The notes beneath the pieces were generated by a model. The model did no database searches. It was given only the letters and a program-made list of their open reading frames with translations, and had not been told where the DNA came from. From Cohnella lubricantis (GTDB taxonomy: Bacteria > Bacillota > Bacilli > Paenibacillales > Paenibacillaceae), in contig NZ_JACJVN010000055.1 of the NCBI RefSeq assembly GCF_014212015.1, positions 1 through 64,000 on the forward strand: 64,000 bases of DNA, written 5' to 3'. Below, in pieces: positions 22,271 to 31,430 of this stretch. The position numbers and the translations under genes were made by a program. Position 1 is the first letter of the stretch, and each line of letters starts with the position of its first letter.

Positions 22271-23941
22271 TTAATAGATGCGGAACGTCGTCTTCCTGAC
22301 AAGCTCGTTGCCGTCCGCGTCGGTCACGCGGACTTGGGCTTGCCATTCGCCCGCGAACGGCAAGTAAGGCCCGTTCGCTTTATAAGCGGCTTCGACATAG
22401 CCCTCGAAAGCATAGATCTCGCTATCCTTAAACGACTCGAGAGGCACATCGATGACCCCGACATCGCCGCGCTCCGTCGGTTGAAGCCGAAGCACCGTGC
22501 TCTTCGGCTGTCCGATCGATTCCGGCAGCCATACTTTAACCAGAATCGAATTGTTGCCCGGCGCGTTCGGCGAGATTTGGAGCGTAACGTGCATATCGGT
22601 GCCCATCTCATGATAGTACAGCGGCTGATTGGCCGGCAGCGGGTTCTGATAGGTGAGCACGCCGACGATCAGCACGATGCCGGCCATGAGGCCGAAGTCG
22701 GCCCGAAGCAGTCCGCCCGGAGGAAGGCTCCCCTTGCGCAGACGCAGCCGGATGAAGAACGCGGCCGCCATGACCAGGACGGACAGAGCGACTTTGGCAA
22801 GCAGCCATTTGCCCCAAGCGGTGTAGAACAAGTACTCAAGCGACGGCAGGAACAGCAGCACGCTTAGAATGCCGGTCAACCATAACGCCAGGAAGGCGAA
22901 CAGCGCCCACCTGGAGAAGACGATCGCGAAGCGTCCGGCTTCAGGCCTTTCTTTGCGCCAGATCAGCAGCAACAGCAGCAATCCGCCAGCCCATACCGAA
23001 GCGGCAGCCAAGTGGACGAAATCAAGCGCAACCGAATAAGAGATCGGGTCGTATACCGCAGCGTGTCCGTTCCAGGCCTCCACGAACAACGCCACCGCCG
23101 CCCAGAACAGACGCGCCGGCGCTGACAGCCCGCCTAGCAGCAGCGCGGCGAAGGCAAGCAGCAGATTGGCCGCATACAGCTTGCCGACCGTCGTCTGCGT
23201 CAGAACCCGTACCCATTCCGACAAAGGCTCGCCTTGCGTCAAATTGTATAGGTTCAACACGACATAGGCGAGCGTCGCGCAGACGATGAACTTGCCCATG
23301 AAGCCGATCGCCGCTTCCCTCGCATCGCGGACGGTCTGGGCGGCGCCGCGCTGCAAGCCCCAGAAGAGCAAGCCGGCAATGATCAGCAGCCCAGCGTAAT
23401 AGGCTATGCGCGCAGCATAGAACAGGAAGGACATCGTCGTCAGCTTGTTCGTATCGGACACATGGCCTTCATGCCCTATCTGTGCGTGCGGATCTAGGCT
23501 GCTCGAGTCCGGCAGGGGCGGCGGGTTGCCTACGGTGAAGACGTAAGCGCCCGATACGGGATGCCCGTCGGCTGAGATAATATTATATGAGACCGTATAA
23601 TGGTCGTCCTTCAGAGCCGGCAGCGCAAGCTTAAGGCCCTTGCCCTGCTCCGTTCGTTCCGGCTTCGCGTTCGTGACGGAACGCGATGAACTGTCCAGGA
23701 CAATGACTTTATGTTCAGCCGACGAATCAAGCCGCTCGTTGAACAGAAGCTCCACATAAGGCGGACTGTTCTGCAGCTGTTCGTCTTGCGCAGGCGTGGC
23801 TTGCTCCAATATCGCGTGAGCGCCGGCTCTTCCCGGGGGGAAGACGGCCGATATCAGCAGTGCCGCGAACAGCAGCGCGCAGCAGCGACTAAGCCATCCT
23901 CGTGCGGCGTGTCGTCTCTTGGTTGTGAATAGCATCAGCAT
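22271..23941 (-). CDS. ycnJ: CopC-CopD fusion copper transport protein (YcnJ-like)
   Basis: 556 residues from ATG at 23941, preceded by GAGGAGG; the frame is open to 24244 but that part overlaps the end of the next gene and its terminator. A signal peptide ends near AGA-H42, leaving the mature N-terminal His of the CopC domain (HAILEQATPAQDEQL ... ADGHPVSGAYVFTVG, about 42-140). Then come eight or more membrane spans forming the CopD domain, with conserved FHAxAAS-like DFVHLAAASVWAGGLLLLL. A C-terminal extracytoplasmic beta domain (about 455-556) resembles YtkA/FixH-type folds. It is expected to move copper across the membrane. Confidence 0.88.
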   Translation of the reverse strand: MLMLFTTKRRHAARGWLSRCCALLFAALLISAVFPPGRAGAHAILEQATPAQDEQLQNSPPYVELLFNERLDSSAEHKVIVLDSSSRSVTNAKPERTEQGKGLKLALPALKDDHYTVSYNIISADGHPVSGAYVFTVGNPPPLPDSSSLDPHAQIGHEGHVSDTNKLTTMSFLFYAARIAYYAGLLIIAGLLFWGLQRGAAQTVRDAREAAIGFMGKFIVCATLAYVVLNLYNLTQGEPLSEWVRVLTQTTVGKLYAANLLLAFAALLLGGLSAPARLFWAAVALFVEAWNGHAAVYDPISYSVALDFVHLAAASVWAGGLLLLLLIWRKERPEAGRFAIVFSRWALFAFLALWLTGILSVLLFLPSLEYLFYTAWGKWLLAKVALSVLVMAAAFFIRLRLRKGSLPPGGLLRADFGLMAGIVLIVGVLTYQNPLPANQPLYYHEMGTDMHVTLQISPNAPGNNSILVKVWLPESIGQPKSTVLRLQPTERGDVGVIDVPLESFKDSEIYAFEGYVEAAYKANGPYLPFAGEWQAQVRVTDADGNELVRKTTFRIY

Positions 23942-24086
23942 GTATAACGAACCTCCTCGATCCGGCTTCGCTTCGCCAGCCGGTGGCGTCGTGCACACAC
24001 CGCGCTCAGCATGCTGCTTCCGCAACGGCTTCTCCATCGTACCCCGAATGATATGCGAGTTCAACTTTCCCCTCCGCCAAAAAGTG

Positions 24087-24124
24087 AAGGGCGAACGGAG
24101 GCATTCGCCTGACCGTTCACCCTT
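24087..24124 (-). terminator. Intrinsic terminator after GGDEF-EAL gene
   Basis: AAGGGTGAACGG pairs with CCGTTCGCCCTT (one wobble pair) around an inner AGGC/GCCT stem, followed on the minus strand by CACTTTTTGG. It lies 8 bases after the stop. Confidence 0.82.
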
Positions 24125-24132
24125 AATGTACC

Positions 24133-26277
24133 TCATCCCGCAGACGAAGCCTCGTGGATTTGGTCGATATTCTTGCCGAACAATTGCTCGAATCGCTCCG
24201 GCTGCAGCGGCCGGGAGAAGAAGTAGCCCTGCGCCTGCTTGCAATTCATCCGCCTCAGGAAGTCAACCTGCTGCTCATTCTCCACGCCTTCGGCGGTTAC
24301 GCGCATATTCAGGTTCCTTGCGATCGCGGAGATTCCCGAGACGATCGCAGCGTCGTGGCGGTTGAACAGCACGTCGCCCACGAACGAACGGTCGATCTTA
24401 AGCGTGTCGATCGGGAACCGCTTCAAGTAGTGCAGCGAGCTGTAGCCGGTACCGAAGTCGTCGATGCTTATATGTACGCCAATCTCCTTCAGCTTCTCGA
24501 ACGTATCGGCCGCATATTCCGGATCCGCCATAATGCTCTCGGTGATCTCCAGATCGAGCCATCTCGGCGCAAGTCCCGTCTCGGTCAGCACAGCCCGGAT
24601 CCGCTCGCTCAGATCGATCTGCCGGAACTGGCGGATCGACAAGTTCACGGACATGACCAGCTTCCGGTGACCCGCAGCCTGCCACTCCACCGCCTGCCGG
24701 CATGCCGTGCGAAGCACCCATTCGCCCAGCGGGATAATGAAGCCGGTCTCTTCGCATAGCGGGATGAATTCTCCGGGAGGAATAACGCCTTTCTCCGGAT
24801 GGTGCCAACGCACCAGCGCTTCGGCTCCGACCAATTGGCCGAGCTCCAGATCGACTAACGGTTGGTATTCCAGACGGAACTGCCCGGATTCCAGCGCTTG
24901 GCGCAGCTCGTTCTCCAGCGCAAGCCGATCCCTAGCCTTGCGATTCATCTCCGGGTCATATCTGAGCCACGCATTGCGCACTTCCTTGGCGCCGTACATC
25001 GCGGTATCCGCGTTCTGCAGCAGATGCTCCAGCGTCTCTCCGTCGCCTGGATACAGAACAAGGCCGACGCTCACGGTCAAATGATAGGAGGTGTCCGAGA
25101 TGAGAATCGGCGTATCGAATTGATCGACCAGCTGCTGCGCTCGCCGTTCGGCTTCTTGGGGGCCGGCGCCGTTGAGCAGCACCGTGAATTCGTCTCCGCC
25201 TAGCCGGAACACATCTTCCGAATCCTTCTTGAATTGCCTTAGGCGCTCCGCGACTTCCACCAGCACCCGGTCTCCGAAGGAATGGCCCATGGAATCATTG
25301 ATCGTCTTGAACCGATCGACATCCAGCCACAGCACTGCGAACTGTTCGGCAGCCTTATCGTCCCATGTCTTGGCAACGATATTCTCGGTCAGCAGGCGGC
25401 GGTTCGGCAATCCTGTCAATTCGTCGTAATAAGCCAGATAATGAACCCGCGCTTCCGCCTTCTGATGCCTCCGGTACGGCTCATCAATCGTCACGAAGTA
25501 AATGCCTCTTAGCAGGAAGAAATAACCAACAATCCGGAAGACCTCTCCTAGAAGCCCGATCGGATCGCCGAGCACCTCGCCGATCGAGATTTCCAGCCTG
25601 GAAGCGAACAGCCAGATAAGCGCCCTTACGATAGTCAGAATCGCTTGCGGCCGCTCTTTGCGGTTGCGATACAGAATGACCGCTGCAGCGGCGGCATAGA
25701 GAGCCATCACCAAGGCGGCTTGAATATCGCGGTATGGATTCAAATCGTCGGCTGTCAGGCCGGAACCGAAGACAAGCCCGAGCGTCACAGCAAGCGCGAT
25801 GATAGCGGCTCCGGCAGCATAGATTCTCGCCCCAGGCCGAACCGGGCCGTTCGGAATCGAGAAGATGACAGCCAAGGCAGCGGCTCCGAGCAACTGAGAA
25901 GTCCATTGCAGCAGAAGAGCCGCTCCATCTCCGTTCGCCAAACTGTGCAAGGGCATTCCCGACAAGCTAAAGCCATGCAGCAGATCGAGCAGGCCGATAA
26001 AGGCGAAGACGATCGCCGTGAACAGCCGGCGCCGACAGAGCGTCTGTTCGAACACCATCCATCCCATGACGAATAGCGCCGAGCAAAGCCCGAAGGAGAT
26101 CGAATCGAGCATTATGCGCATTACCAGAGCGTTCAGATCCGTCAAACGAATGTGCTCTATGATATTCAGTCGTTCAAGCACCAGGAAGGCCGCGAATGCC
26201 AGCACGGCAGTTCGCAGCGTTCGCTTCTCGGCGCGATTGATCGGCAAATCCGCCATGCGCTTAAGCGTCCAATTCAC
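24133..26277 (-). CDS. Membrane-bound GGDEF-EAL c-di-GMP enzyme with MASE3-like sensor
   Basis: 714 residues from GTG at 26277, RBS GGGGGG. About 7-8 membrane spans fill residues 20-275; [20 protein letters not shown] resembles the MASE3 sensor. A GGDEF domain follows (about 290-450) with an intact active loop RLGGDEF, then a full EAL domain (about 465-705) with [19 protein letters not shown] and [10 protein letters not shown], including the metal-binding Asp pair. Both synthesis and breakdown of c-di-GMP are possible. It is monocistronic. The signal is unknown. Confidence 0.92.
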   Translation of the reverse strand: MNWTLKRMADLPINRAEKRTLRTAVLAFAAFLVLERLNIIEHIRLTDLNALVMRIMLDSISFGLCSALFVMGWMVFEQTLCRRRLFTAIVFAFIGLLDLLHGFSLSGMPLHSLANGDGAALLLQWTSQLLGAAALAVIFSIPNGPVRPGARIYAAGAAIIALAVTLGLVFGSGLTADDLNPYRDIQAALVMALYAAAAAVILYRNRKERPQAILTIVRALIWLFASRLEISIGEVLGDPIGLLGEVFRIVGYFFLLRGIYFVTIDEPYRRHQKAEARVHYLAYYDELTGLPNRRLLTENIVAKTWDDKAAEQFAVLWLDVDRFKTINDSMGHSFGDRVLVEVAERLRQFKKDSEDVFRLGGDEFTVLLNGAGPQEAERRAQQLVDQFDTPILISDTSYHLTVSVGLVLYPGDGETLEHLLQNADTAMYGAKEVRNAWLRYDPEMNRKARDRLALENELRQALESGQFRLEYQPLVDLELGQLVGAEALVRWHHPEKGVIPPGEFIPLCEETGFIIPLGEWVLRTACRQAVEWQAAGHRKLVMSVNLSIRQFRQIDLSERIRAVLTETGLAPRWLDLEITESIMADPEYAADTFEKLKEIGVHISIDDFGTGYSSLHYLKRFPIDTLKIDRSFVGDVLFNRHDAAIVSGISAIARNLNMRVTAEGVENEQQVDFLRRMNCKQAQGYFFSRPLQPERFEQLFGKNIDQIHEASSAG

Positions 26278-26411
26278 GACTTGCCCCCCTGCCTATAACC
26301 GGTTTGCTCATTATGGAGAACATTTTGCCTTATTTGATTCAACAATCTGGTCGCTTTTTCCTGCAACACATCCGAATATTGTCGAAAAAAGTTGATGCTG
26401 CGCTTGCCTGT

Positions 26412-26441
26412 TTGCAATCGGCGGCCAATACCAGCTACAAT
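26412..26441 (+). promoter_or_regulatory. Possible promoter for the 108-residue plus-strand gene
   Basis: TTGCAA, 18-base spacer, TACAAT, ending about 52 bases before the ATG. The intergenic stretch 26278-26493 separates divergent genes and shows nothing else clear. Confidence 0.4.
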
Positions 26442-26493
26442 TTGGTCATGCTTGGCGGGACTGCGCCCGCCTATATAACGGGGAGATGAGACG

Positions 26494-26820
26494 ATGGAGA
26501 ATTACGAGCTGGCATCGTTAACCATATCGCAAGTTGAAGAGAGCTGGACGTTAACCTTCGAACGCGCCAAGCTGATGGTTGTCCACGATCACGGAACGCT
26601 ATCCTGGTTCATCGATGCCGAAGGCGTTGCGAACGCCGATGTGCTGAACCGGTTCGCCATATCCGAAGAGATTGCGGTCTCGCTCGAAGCCGTTACGATC
26701 GGCGGCAGGAAGCTTACCGGCGCAGGCTACTTCCATCCGAACACGCTGCACAGCGCCGCCGCCATTCGCGGAGTCGGCGAACTGGACGGCTACAGCCCCG
26801 GCTTGCTGCGTCAGCCGTAG
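26494..26820 (+). CDS. Hypothetical 108-residue protein
   Basis: Starts MENYELASLTISQVEESWTLTFERAKLMVV and continues with no signal peptide or membrane span. GGGGAG lies 8 bases upstream. The pattern of alternating beta strands and GVxELDGYSPGLL at the end suggest a small soluble beta-rich domain. I recognise no family. Its stop overlaps the 3' end of the convergent TetR gene by 10 bases. Codon use is like that of the neighbours, which supports that it is a gene. Confidence 0.62.
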   Translation: MENYELASLTISQVEESWTLTFERAKLMVVHDHGTLSWFIDAEGVANADVLNRFAISEEIAVSLEAVTIGGRKLTGAGYFHPNTLHSAAAIRGVGELDGYSPGLLRQP

Positions 26821-27425
26821 CTTAAGCGTTCGCCCATTCCGGCAGCTTCCGGCCGAATCCCGCCGGTGAAGATCTCGAATTGGCAGCGCATCAAGTCCTC
26901 GAGCGTCTCTTCCGTCGATTGGAGCACCCAACTCATCAGCACGCCATAGTAGCACTGTACAGCCATCCCCGCGATCTTCTCGGCGGACAGGTCTGTTCGG
27001 ATCTCTCCCCGTTCTTGTCCTTTCCGGATAATCATAGCCAGGAAGCGAGCGAATTCGCCGCTTCTCTCCGATTGGGCCGAGCCGATTCTCTCGCTGCCGT
27101 ACACACCTTGCAGAACGGCCCGCGTAACGGCTTGCGTAAGGGGATACTGTCGCGCATGAATGAGTAAACCATTCAGAAGCTGAGGCATAATCGGTCCCTG
27201 AAGACCGCTTTGATTCTCAATCTCCCTCCGGATCAATGAGCCTTGAAGCTCGAGTATCAAGTCTTCCTTGGAGGAGAAATAGTTAAAGAACGTTCCTTTC
27301 GCTACGTCCGCGCGGGTCGCGATCTGCTGCACCGTTGTCGACTCGTAGCCTTGATTCTCGAACAACTCCATTGAAGCTTCGACTATTCGGAACCTCGTCA
27401 GCTTCTTCTTCGCTTCCCTGTTCAT
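26811..27425 (-). CDS. TetR/AcrR-family transcriptional regulator
   Basis: 204 residues. N-terminal TetR helix-turn-helix about 8-55 (RIVEASMELFENQGYESTTVQQIATRADVAKGTFFNYFSSKEDLI, abbreviated), followed by a helical ligand-binding domain (TetR_C-type) to residue 190. AAGGGG precedes the ATG. No efflux gene adjoins it; neighbours are a convergent unknown and, upstream, an aldolase gene on the same strand behind a terminator. The ligand and target are therefore unknown. It may act on its own promoter or on a distant operon. Confidence 0.9.
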   Translation of the reverse strand: MNREAKKKLTRFRIVEASMELFENQGYESTTVQQIATRADVAKGTFFNYFSSKEDLILELQGSLIRREIENQSGLQGPIMPQLLNGLLIHARQYPLTQAVTRAVLQGVYGSERIGSAQSERSGEFARFLAMIIRKGQERGEIRTDLSAEKIAGMAVQCYYGVLMSWVLQSTEETLEDLMRCQFEIFTGGIRPEAAGMGERLSYG

Positions 27426-27588
27426 ACCAAGTCCCCTTCCTTACTGCCGGCGGCCGACCGGCAGCCGGCGTAAGCCATGATATACTGTTCCGCGTCACAG
27501 CAATAAAGCATTAGCTTGCACTAAATCCTTTCCTCCCACAATATCCCATCCTGCAAGATTTGTCGAGAGATGACTTCTAAAAACAAAA

Positions 27589-27610
27589 AGACCCTCCAGT
27601 TGGAAGGTCT
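27589..27610 (-). terminator. Intrinsic terminator after aldolase gene
   Basis: AGACC-TCC / GGA-GGTCT hairpin with minus-strand TTTTTGTTTTT downstream, 11 bases after the stop. Confidence 0.85.
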
Positions 27611-27621
27611 CTGACATCGCA

Positions 27622-28590
27622 TTATGATTTGGGGAACGTCTCCGGCGTCGTCAGTCTGTCGTAGAAGTTCAAGTATTCGTCGCGCTCGGGCGAAGCTCTC
27701 CAAGCCATGGCTGAACGCGGATGCTCGTCAAGCACACCGGTGATCATGTAAGGAATGAGGTAGCCCCACTCTTCGCGCTCGCGCAGTCCGACCATGTACC
27801 TCTCGATCATGCCCAGCACCGGACGCAGATTATATTTGGATTTGGACAGCTTAGCCAGCAGAAGCTCCGTATGGCAGTTGCCCGCCGCCCGGCCCATGCC
27901 GTAGACGGAAGCGTCCAGCAACTCGACGCCCATCTCGGCAGCCGTCAGCGTGTTCGCCAGAGCCAGCTGCATGTTGTTGTGTGTATGTACGCCTAGCCGC
28001 TTGTTCTTGAGGCCGCGGCGGAATTTCTCGACGAGATAACGGATATCCTCCGGGTCCAGGCTGCCATAGGAGTCTACGATGTAGACGACGTCGATCGGGC
28101 TCTCGCTGATCATCGCCAGCGCCTCCGACAGCTCATTGTCCATGACATTGGACAGCGCCATAATGTTGATCGTCGTCTCGTAGCCTCGCTCGTTGAACAA
28201 TGTGGCCAGCTCGATCGCCTTGGCCGTATCGCGCGCATAGCAGGCTACGCGAATCAAGTCGAGCGGCGATTCGCTGCGCGGCAGAATATCGTTCTCGTCA
28301 ACGCGGCCGACATCGACGAGCGCGGACAGCTTCGTCTTCTTCTTCTCCGGAATGACTTTGCGAAGGAAGTCGTCGTTCAGGAACCGCCATGGTCCCGCAT
28401 TCTCCGCCCCCTTAAGCAGCTTGGGCGAATTCTTGTAGCCGACTTCCATGTACTCGACACCAGCTTCATTTAACGATTCGTATAAATCCTGAACGAATTC
28501 CACGCTGAAGTCCCAGTTATTAACGAGGCCGCCGTCGCGAATCGTGCAGTCTACGATTTGGCAATGGCTAAATTTACGTTGTTCGGTCAT
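27622..28590 (-). CDS. HMGL-like (DRE-TIM) aldolase superfamily protein
   Basis: 322 residues. DCTIRDGGLVNNW at 14-26 is the DRE-TIM metallolyase start (usually D-x-T-L-R-D-G), and VHTHNNMQLALANT (about 197-210) holds the metal-binding HxH. VYGMGRAAGNCHTELLL is the C-terminal glycine-rich loop. The family cleaves or condenses 2-oxo acids with acyl-CoA or aldehydes; this sequence is closest in pattern to the 4-hydroxy-2-oxovalerate aldolase/homocitrate-synthase-like 'aldolase catalytic domain' group, which in Firmicutes has no firm role. AAAGGAG precedes the ATG. It is followed by a terminator and preceded 49 bp by the FMN reductase gene. Confidence 0.83.
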   Translation of the reverse strand: MTEQRKFSHCQIVDCTIRDGGLVNNWDFSVEFVQDLYESLNEAGVEYMEVGYKNSPKLLKGAENAGPWRFLNDDFLRKVIPEKKKTKLSALVDVGRVDENDILPRSESPLDLIRVACYARDTAKAIELATLFNERGYETTINIMALSNVMDNELSEALAMISESPIDVVYIVDSYGSLDPEDIRYLVEKFRRGLKNKRLGVHTHNNMQLALANTLTAAEMGVELLDASVYGMGRAAGNCHTELLLAKLSKSKYNLRPVLGMIERYMVGLREREEWGYLIPYMITGVLDEHPRSAMAWRASPERDEYLNFYDRLTTPETFPKS

Positions 28591-28639
28591 AGAGCTGGCT
28601 CCTTTGTATTAAGTTCAGAAAGACTATTCCCGCATTGGA

Positions 28640-29191
28640 TTACGCTTTAACATTCGAGGACTGCAAAGCCGTCTCCTGCAACAGCAGTCGCACCGATTCG
28701 TCCAGACGCGAGGCGGCCTCTTCGGCTATATCGGCAGTGCCGTCGTCGTTCCACACGACTTGAGCGTCTTGAACGAACACTCCTGCCAGCAGGTTGCGCG
28801 GCCCCATCGTGGACAGCACTGGCTTCATTGCGAAGTCGATGGACAGCAAGTGCGCGATCGTCCCGCCAATGGCGATCGGGAGAACGACCTTGTTCTGGAA
28901 GCCCTTCTGGGGGAGAAGATCGATATAGGCTTTGAGCACCCCAGGGAAAGAAGCCTTGAACACCGGCGTCGCGACGATGACGGCGTCCGCCTGTTCCACT
29001 TCTCGGTTCGCGGCTTGAATCGCCTCGCTGTCGAAGCGGGCGTGGAGCAAGTCTTCAGCGGGCAGATCGCGGACGGCAATAAGCGAAGGCTTGATGCCGG
29101 CTTCGGCTACCTTGGAACGCACGTATTCAACGATGCCGTTAAGCCGTGTTTTCTCCATTGGACTTCCTACTAAAATGACGATTTTCGCCAT
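28640..29191 (-). CDS. ssuE: NADPH-dependent FMN reductase (SsuE-like)
   Basis: 183 residues from ATG at 29191; AAGGAAGG lies upstream, and the open extension to 29257 is not family-like. MAKIVILVGSPMEKTRLNG is the flavodoxin-like FMN phosphate loop (GSPxxxSR type), and VIVATPVFKASFPGVLKAYIDLLP is the second FMN contact. SsuE supplies reduced FMN to alkanesulfonate monooxygenase SsuD, but no ssuD or transporter genes are here, so a generic FMN or azo/quinone reductase is the cautious reading. It probably is co-transcribed with the downstream aldolase gene. Confidence 0.83.
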   Translation of the reverse strand: MAKIVILVGSPMEKTRLNGIVEYVRSKVAEAGIKPSLIAVRDLPAEDLLHARFDSEAIQAANREVEQADAVIVATPVFKASFPGVLKAYIDLLPQKGFQNKVVLPIAIGGTIAHLLSIDFAMKPVLSTMGPRNLLAGVFVQDAQVVWNDDGTADIAEEAASRLDESVRLLLQETALQSSNVKA

Positions 29192-29310
29192 ATAGACCGC
29201 CTTCCTTTTCTTCCTCGCCAGCAATATCCGATTCTCCGACTCGGAAATTCCATTCATTATACTCGTTCGTTTCTTGCACCGTCAAGATTGGAAGCCTCTT
29301 CCGGCCGCCT

Positions 29311-29955
29311 TCAGTTCTTAGGCCGATGATCCGCTTCGAAATTCTCGATCTCTGCCTCGTTCTTCGCGATAGCTCCGCCGCCGCCGAATACGACGAGACC
29401 TTCTCCGTTGGACAGCCTCAGCTGCAAATCCTGCGTCTCTGCGATGAACCGGAAGCCGAAGGCGAAGGTTGAAGGCTGCGTCTGTGTGTCGACCTGCAGA
29501 CCGCCATAGAACAGAGTTTGCCCGGTGCTCAGCGTATCCCTGTGCATGACGGATACTTGGTTGATCTTAAATGGAACGCTGCTGCCGCCAATGGTAAGCG
29601 TGCCTGAGCCCTCGGCTACCGTAAAATCGCCTTTCTGGTTCAGGTTAAGCGCCAAGTGAACCTTCGCGTCGTTGCTGTCCGACGGTATGTAGATAGCGCT
29701 GTCCTCACTAACCGGCTCCAGGCTCGTGCCTTCCGGCGCTCGTTCGAAGCTCGCCGCTGGCACATCGATCGTATATTGCGCAGCTTCCGGCGCAGCGGAG
29801 GCGGAAGCCTCTACGGTTGCGGATGGCGATGCGCTTGCCGATGCGGCAGCCGGCGGCTTCCCGCCGTTCGTCCCGGCGGTCTTCTCGTTCGAGCAAGCCG
29901 TCAGCGCCAGTGCGGCCGCGGCGAGGATCAGCAGATTTTTGTACGATATCTTCAT
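29311..29955 (-). CDS. Hypothetical extracellular lipoprotein
   Basis: 214 residues from ATG at 29955 with GGAGGG upstream. A lipoprotein signal ends LTAC (Cys21). An Ala/Ser/Pro-rich low-complexity linker (about 30-65) joins it to a beta-rich domain with repeated acidic and glycine turns (SDSNDAKVHLALNLNQKGDFTVAEGSG, abbreviated). It is probably tethered to the outer face of the membrane. No family was recognised. No clear partner gene: the flanks are the FMN reductase and Fur. Confidence 0.7.
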   Translation of the reverse strand: MKISYKNLLILAAAALALTACSNEKTAGTNGGKPPAAASASASPSATVEASASAAPEAAQYTIDVPAASFERAPEGTSLEPVSEDSAIYIPSDSNDAKVHLALNLNQKGDFTVAEGSGTLTIGGSSVPFKINQVSVMHRDTLSTGQTLFYGGLQVDTQTQPSTFAFGFRFIAETQDLQLRLSNGEGLVVFGGGGAIAKNEAEIENFEADHRPKN

Positions 29956-30087
29956 GGTTGGTATGTCCCTCCTGATGTCGATGGTAACCAAGAATCTATC
30001 GTACTAAACTGCAAGGGATTCGACAAGAAGATATCGAAGACGGCACACTCTCGTTAGGTCGAAGTAAGTCCCTGATGTACGCAAGGC

Positions 30088-30110
30088 AGCCTCTGCCGAA
30101 GGCTGCCCTG
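30088..30110 (-). terminator. Possible weak terminator after fur
   Basis: GGCAGCC and GGCTGCC arms with a 9-base loop lie 25 bases after the fur stop. No real T-run follows on the minus strand (TTGCG), so termination may be poor. Confidence 0.4.
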
Positions 30111-30134
30111 TTGTCCGTGTTCCGATATCGATGC

Positions 30135-30611
30135 TTAAGACACGGCTTTGCGCGAAGCGTCCTTCTCTTCAACCGCACATGCTTGGCAAGTCCCGTGAAA
30201 ATCAAGGCGGTGATCCGTCACCGTGAAGCCGTATTCCCGCATAATGCGATGCTCCATTGGCAGCAGCCAATCGTCCTTGATCTCTTCGACCTTGCCGCAT
30301 CGGGTGCAGATCAAGTGATGATGCATATGCGGCTGATCTTCGTTACGCAGATCGAATCTGGCTCCGCCGTCGCCGAAGTTGACCTTCTCGACGATATGAA
30401 GCTCGCTGAGCAGCTCTAAGGAACGATAGACGGTCGCGAGACCGATATTCGGATAAGTATTCTTAACCAGCAAATAAACGTCTTCCGCCGTTAGATGATC
30501 CTGTTCATTCTCCAGCAGCACCCGAAGCGTCGCTTCTCGTTGGGGAGTCAGCTTGTAGCCTCTGCTAATAAGCTGCCGGTTGATCTTGTCGACCTGCTCG
30601 GTAATGGTCAC
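30135..30611 (-). CDS. fur: Ferric uptake regulator Fur
   Basis: 158 residues from GTG at 30611. The winged helix (about 10-85) contains GYKLTPQREATLRVLLENE and GLATVYRSLELL, very like B. subtilis Fur. The metal-binding and dimerisation half has HMHHHLICTRCGKVEEI and a second CxxC in GTCQACAVE, the structural zinc site. Fur with Fe(II) represses iron uptake. The promoter carries an inverted repeat probably bound by Fur or a relative. PerR is the alternative but the sequence pattern and the CxxC pairs alone do not decide; similarity to Fur around 20-70 does. Confidence 0.87.
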   Translation of the reverse strand: MTITEQVDKINRQLISRGYKLTPQREATLRVLLENEQDHLTAEDVYLLVKNTYPNIGLATVYRSLELLSELHIVEKVNFGDGGARFDLRNEDQPHMHHHLICTRCGKVEEIKDDWLLPMEHRIMREYGFTVTDHRLDFHGTCQACAVEEKDASRKAVS

Positions 30612-30637
30612 GCAATCACCGCCCTCCCTTTCCCTTA

Positions 30638-30654
30638 TTTAGAATTATTCTAAA
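30638..30654. promoter_or_regulatory. Fur/PerR-type operator in the fur promoter
   Basis: Perfect palindrome TTTAGAATTATTCTAAA (8-1-8). It has the 7-1-7 form of Fur-superfamily boxes (Fur TGATAATNATTATCA, PerR TTATAATNATTATAA), with AGAAT/ATTCT arms nearer to PerR sites. It lies just downstream of the -10 box, fitting autoregulation. Confidence 0.7.
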
Positions 30655-30657
30655 CTG

Positions 30658-30686
30658 ATTGTAACTGATTCTGCACCTTTAAGCAA
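30658..30686 (-). promoter_or_regulatory. Promoter for fur
   Basis: Minus strand TTGCTT, 17-base spacer, TACAAT; the operator at 30638-30654 begins just after the -10 box. Confidence 0.55.
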
Positions 30687-30755
30687 AGCATTAATAATTG
30701 GGATATTGCCGTCTAATTTGATAGGATATAGAGGAAGAGAGTGAAGGTGAAGCAG

Positions 30756-31430
30756 ATGAGTTTGGCAAAATATGTTGGACGGCGCATCTTGATTATGACT
30801 GCTGTAGAAGCCGAGCGCGAGGCGGTGCTGCGCGGACTGGACGGCGATGAACGCTTTGACGTGCGGCTCGCCGGCGTCGGTCCAGCGTTTGCAGCGGCGA
30901 GCACCGCGGCGGCGCTTGCCGCTGCAGGCGGGAGCTGCGGCCTGGTCGTATCGGCCGGTATCGCAGGCGGCTTCCCGAGCAGGGCGGAGATCGGCTCGCT
31001 CGTCGTATCGAGCCGGATCGTCGCCGCCGACCTCGGCGCCGAGACGCCGGACGGCTTCGCGAGCGTCGATGCGCTCGGCTTCGGCTCTGCCGAGGCGCAG
31101 CCGGACGAAGCGCTTGCACAGCAGCTCGTGCAGGCGTTGGAGGCGGCTGGCCTGCGGGCGGCCTGCGGGCCGATCTTGACGGTCTCGACCGCCACAGGAA
31201 CGGCCCAGACCGCGGCCCTTCTCGCCGAGCGGGTGCCCGGCGCCGCCGCCGAAGGCATGGAAGGCTACGGCGTGGCCGTCGCCGCCCGGCAATTCGGCGT
31301 TCCCGCGCTCGAGCTCCGCGCGGTCTCGAACGCGGTCGGCCCGCGCGACCGCGCCGCTTGGCGCATTCCCGACGCGCTGCTCGCGTTGGCAGATGGCATG
31401 GCTATATTGAAGGAGGTTCTACCGAGATGA
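30756..31430 (+). CDS. mqnB: Futalosine hydrolase
   Basis: 224 residues from ATG at 30756 (GTG at 30741 also has a possible RBS). It is an Ala/Gly-rich nucleosidase of the PNP/UDP phosphorylase fold: ILIMTAVEAEREAVLRGL, LVVSAGIAGGFP and AAEGMEGYGVAVAA, where the Glu-Met-Glu segment binds the ribose. It removes hypoxanthine from futalosine to give dehypoxanthine futalosine in the alternative menaquinone route. Its stop overlaps the start of mqnD (ATGA), which fixes the pathway. Sequence is very GC-rich compared with neighbours. Confidence 0.88.
   Translation: MSLAKYVGRRILIMTAVEAEREAVLRGLDGDERFDVRLAGVGPAFAAASTAAALAAAGGSCGLVVSAGIAGGFPSRAEIGSLVVSSRIVAADLGAETPDGFASVDALGFGSAEAQPDEALAQQLVQALEAAGLRAACGPILTVSTATGTAQTAALLAERVPGAAAEGMEGYGVAVAARQFGVPALELRAVSNAVGPRDRAAWRIPDALLALADGMAILKEVLPR

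Noticed and set aside
23942-24244. N-terminal extension of the CopC-CopD protein
   Set aside because: Overlaps the terminator and end of the GGDEF-EAL gene; the signal peptide and RBS place the start at 23941.
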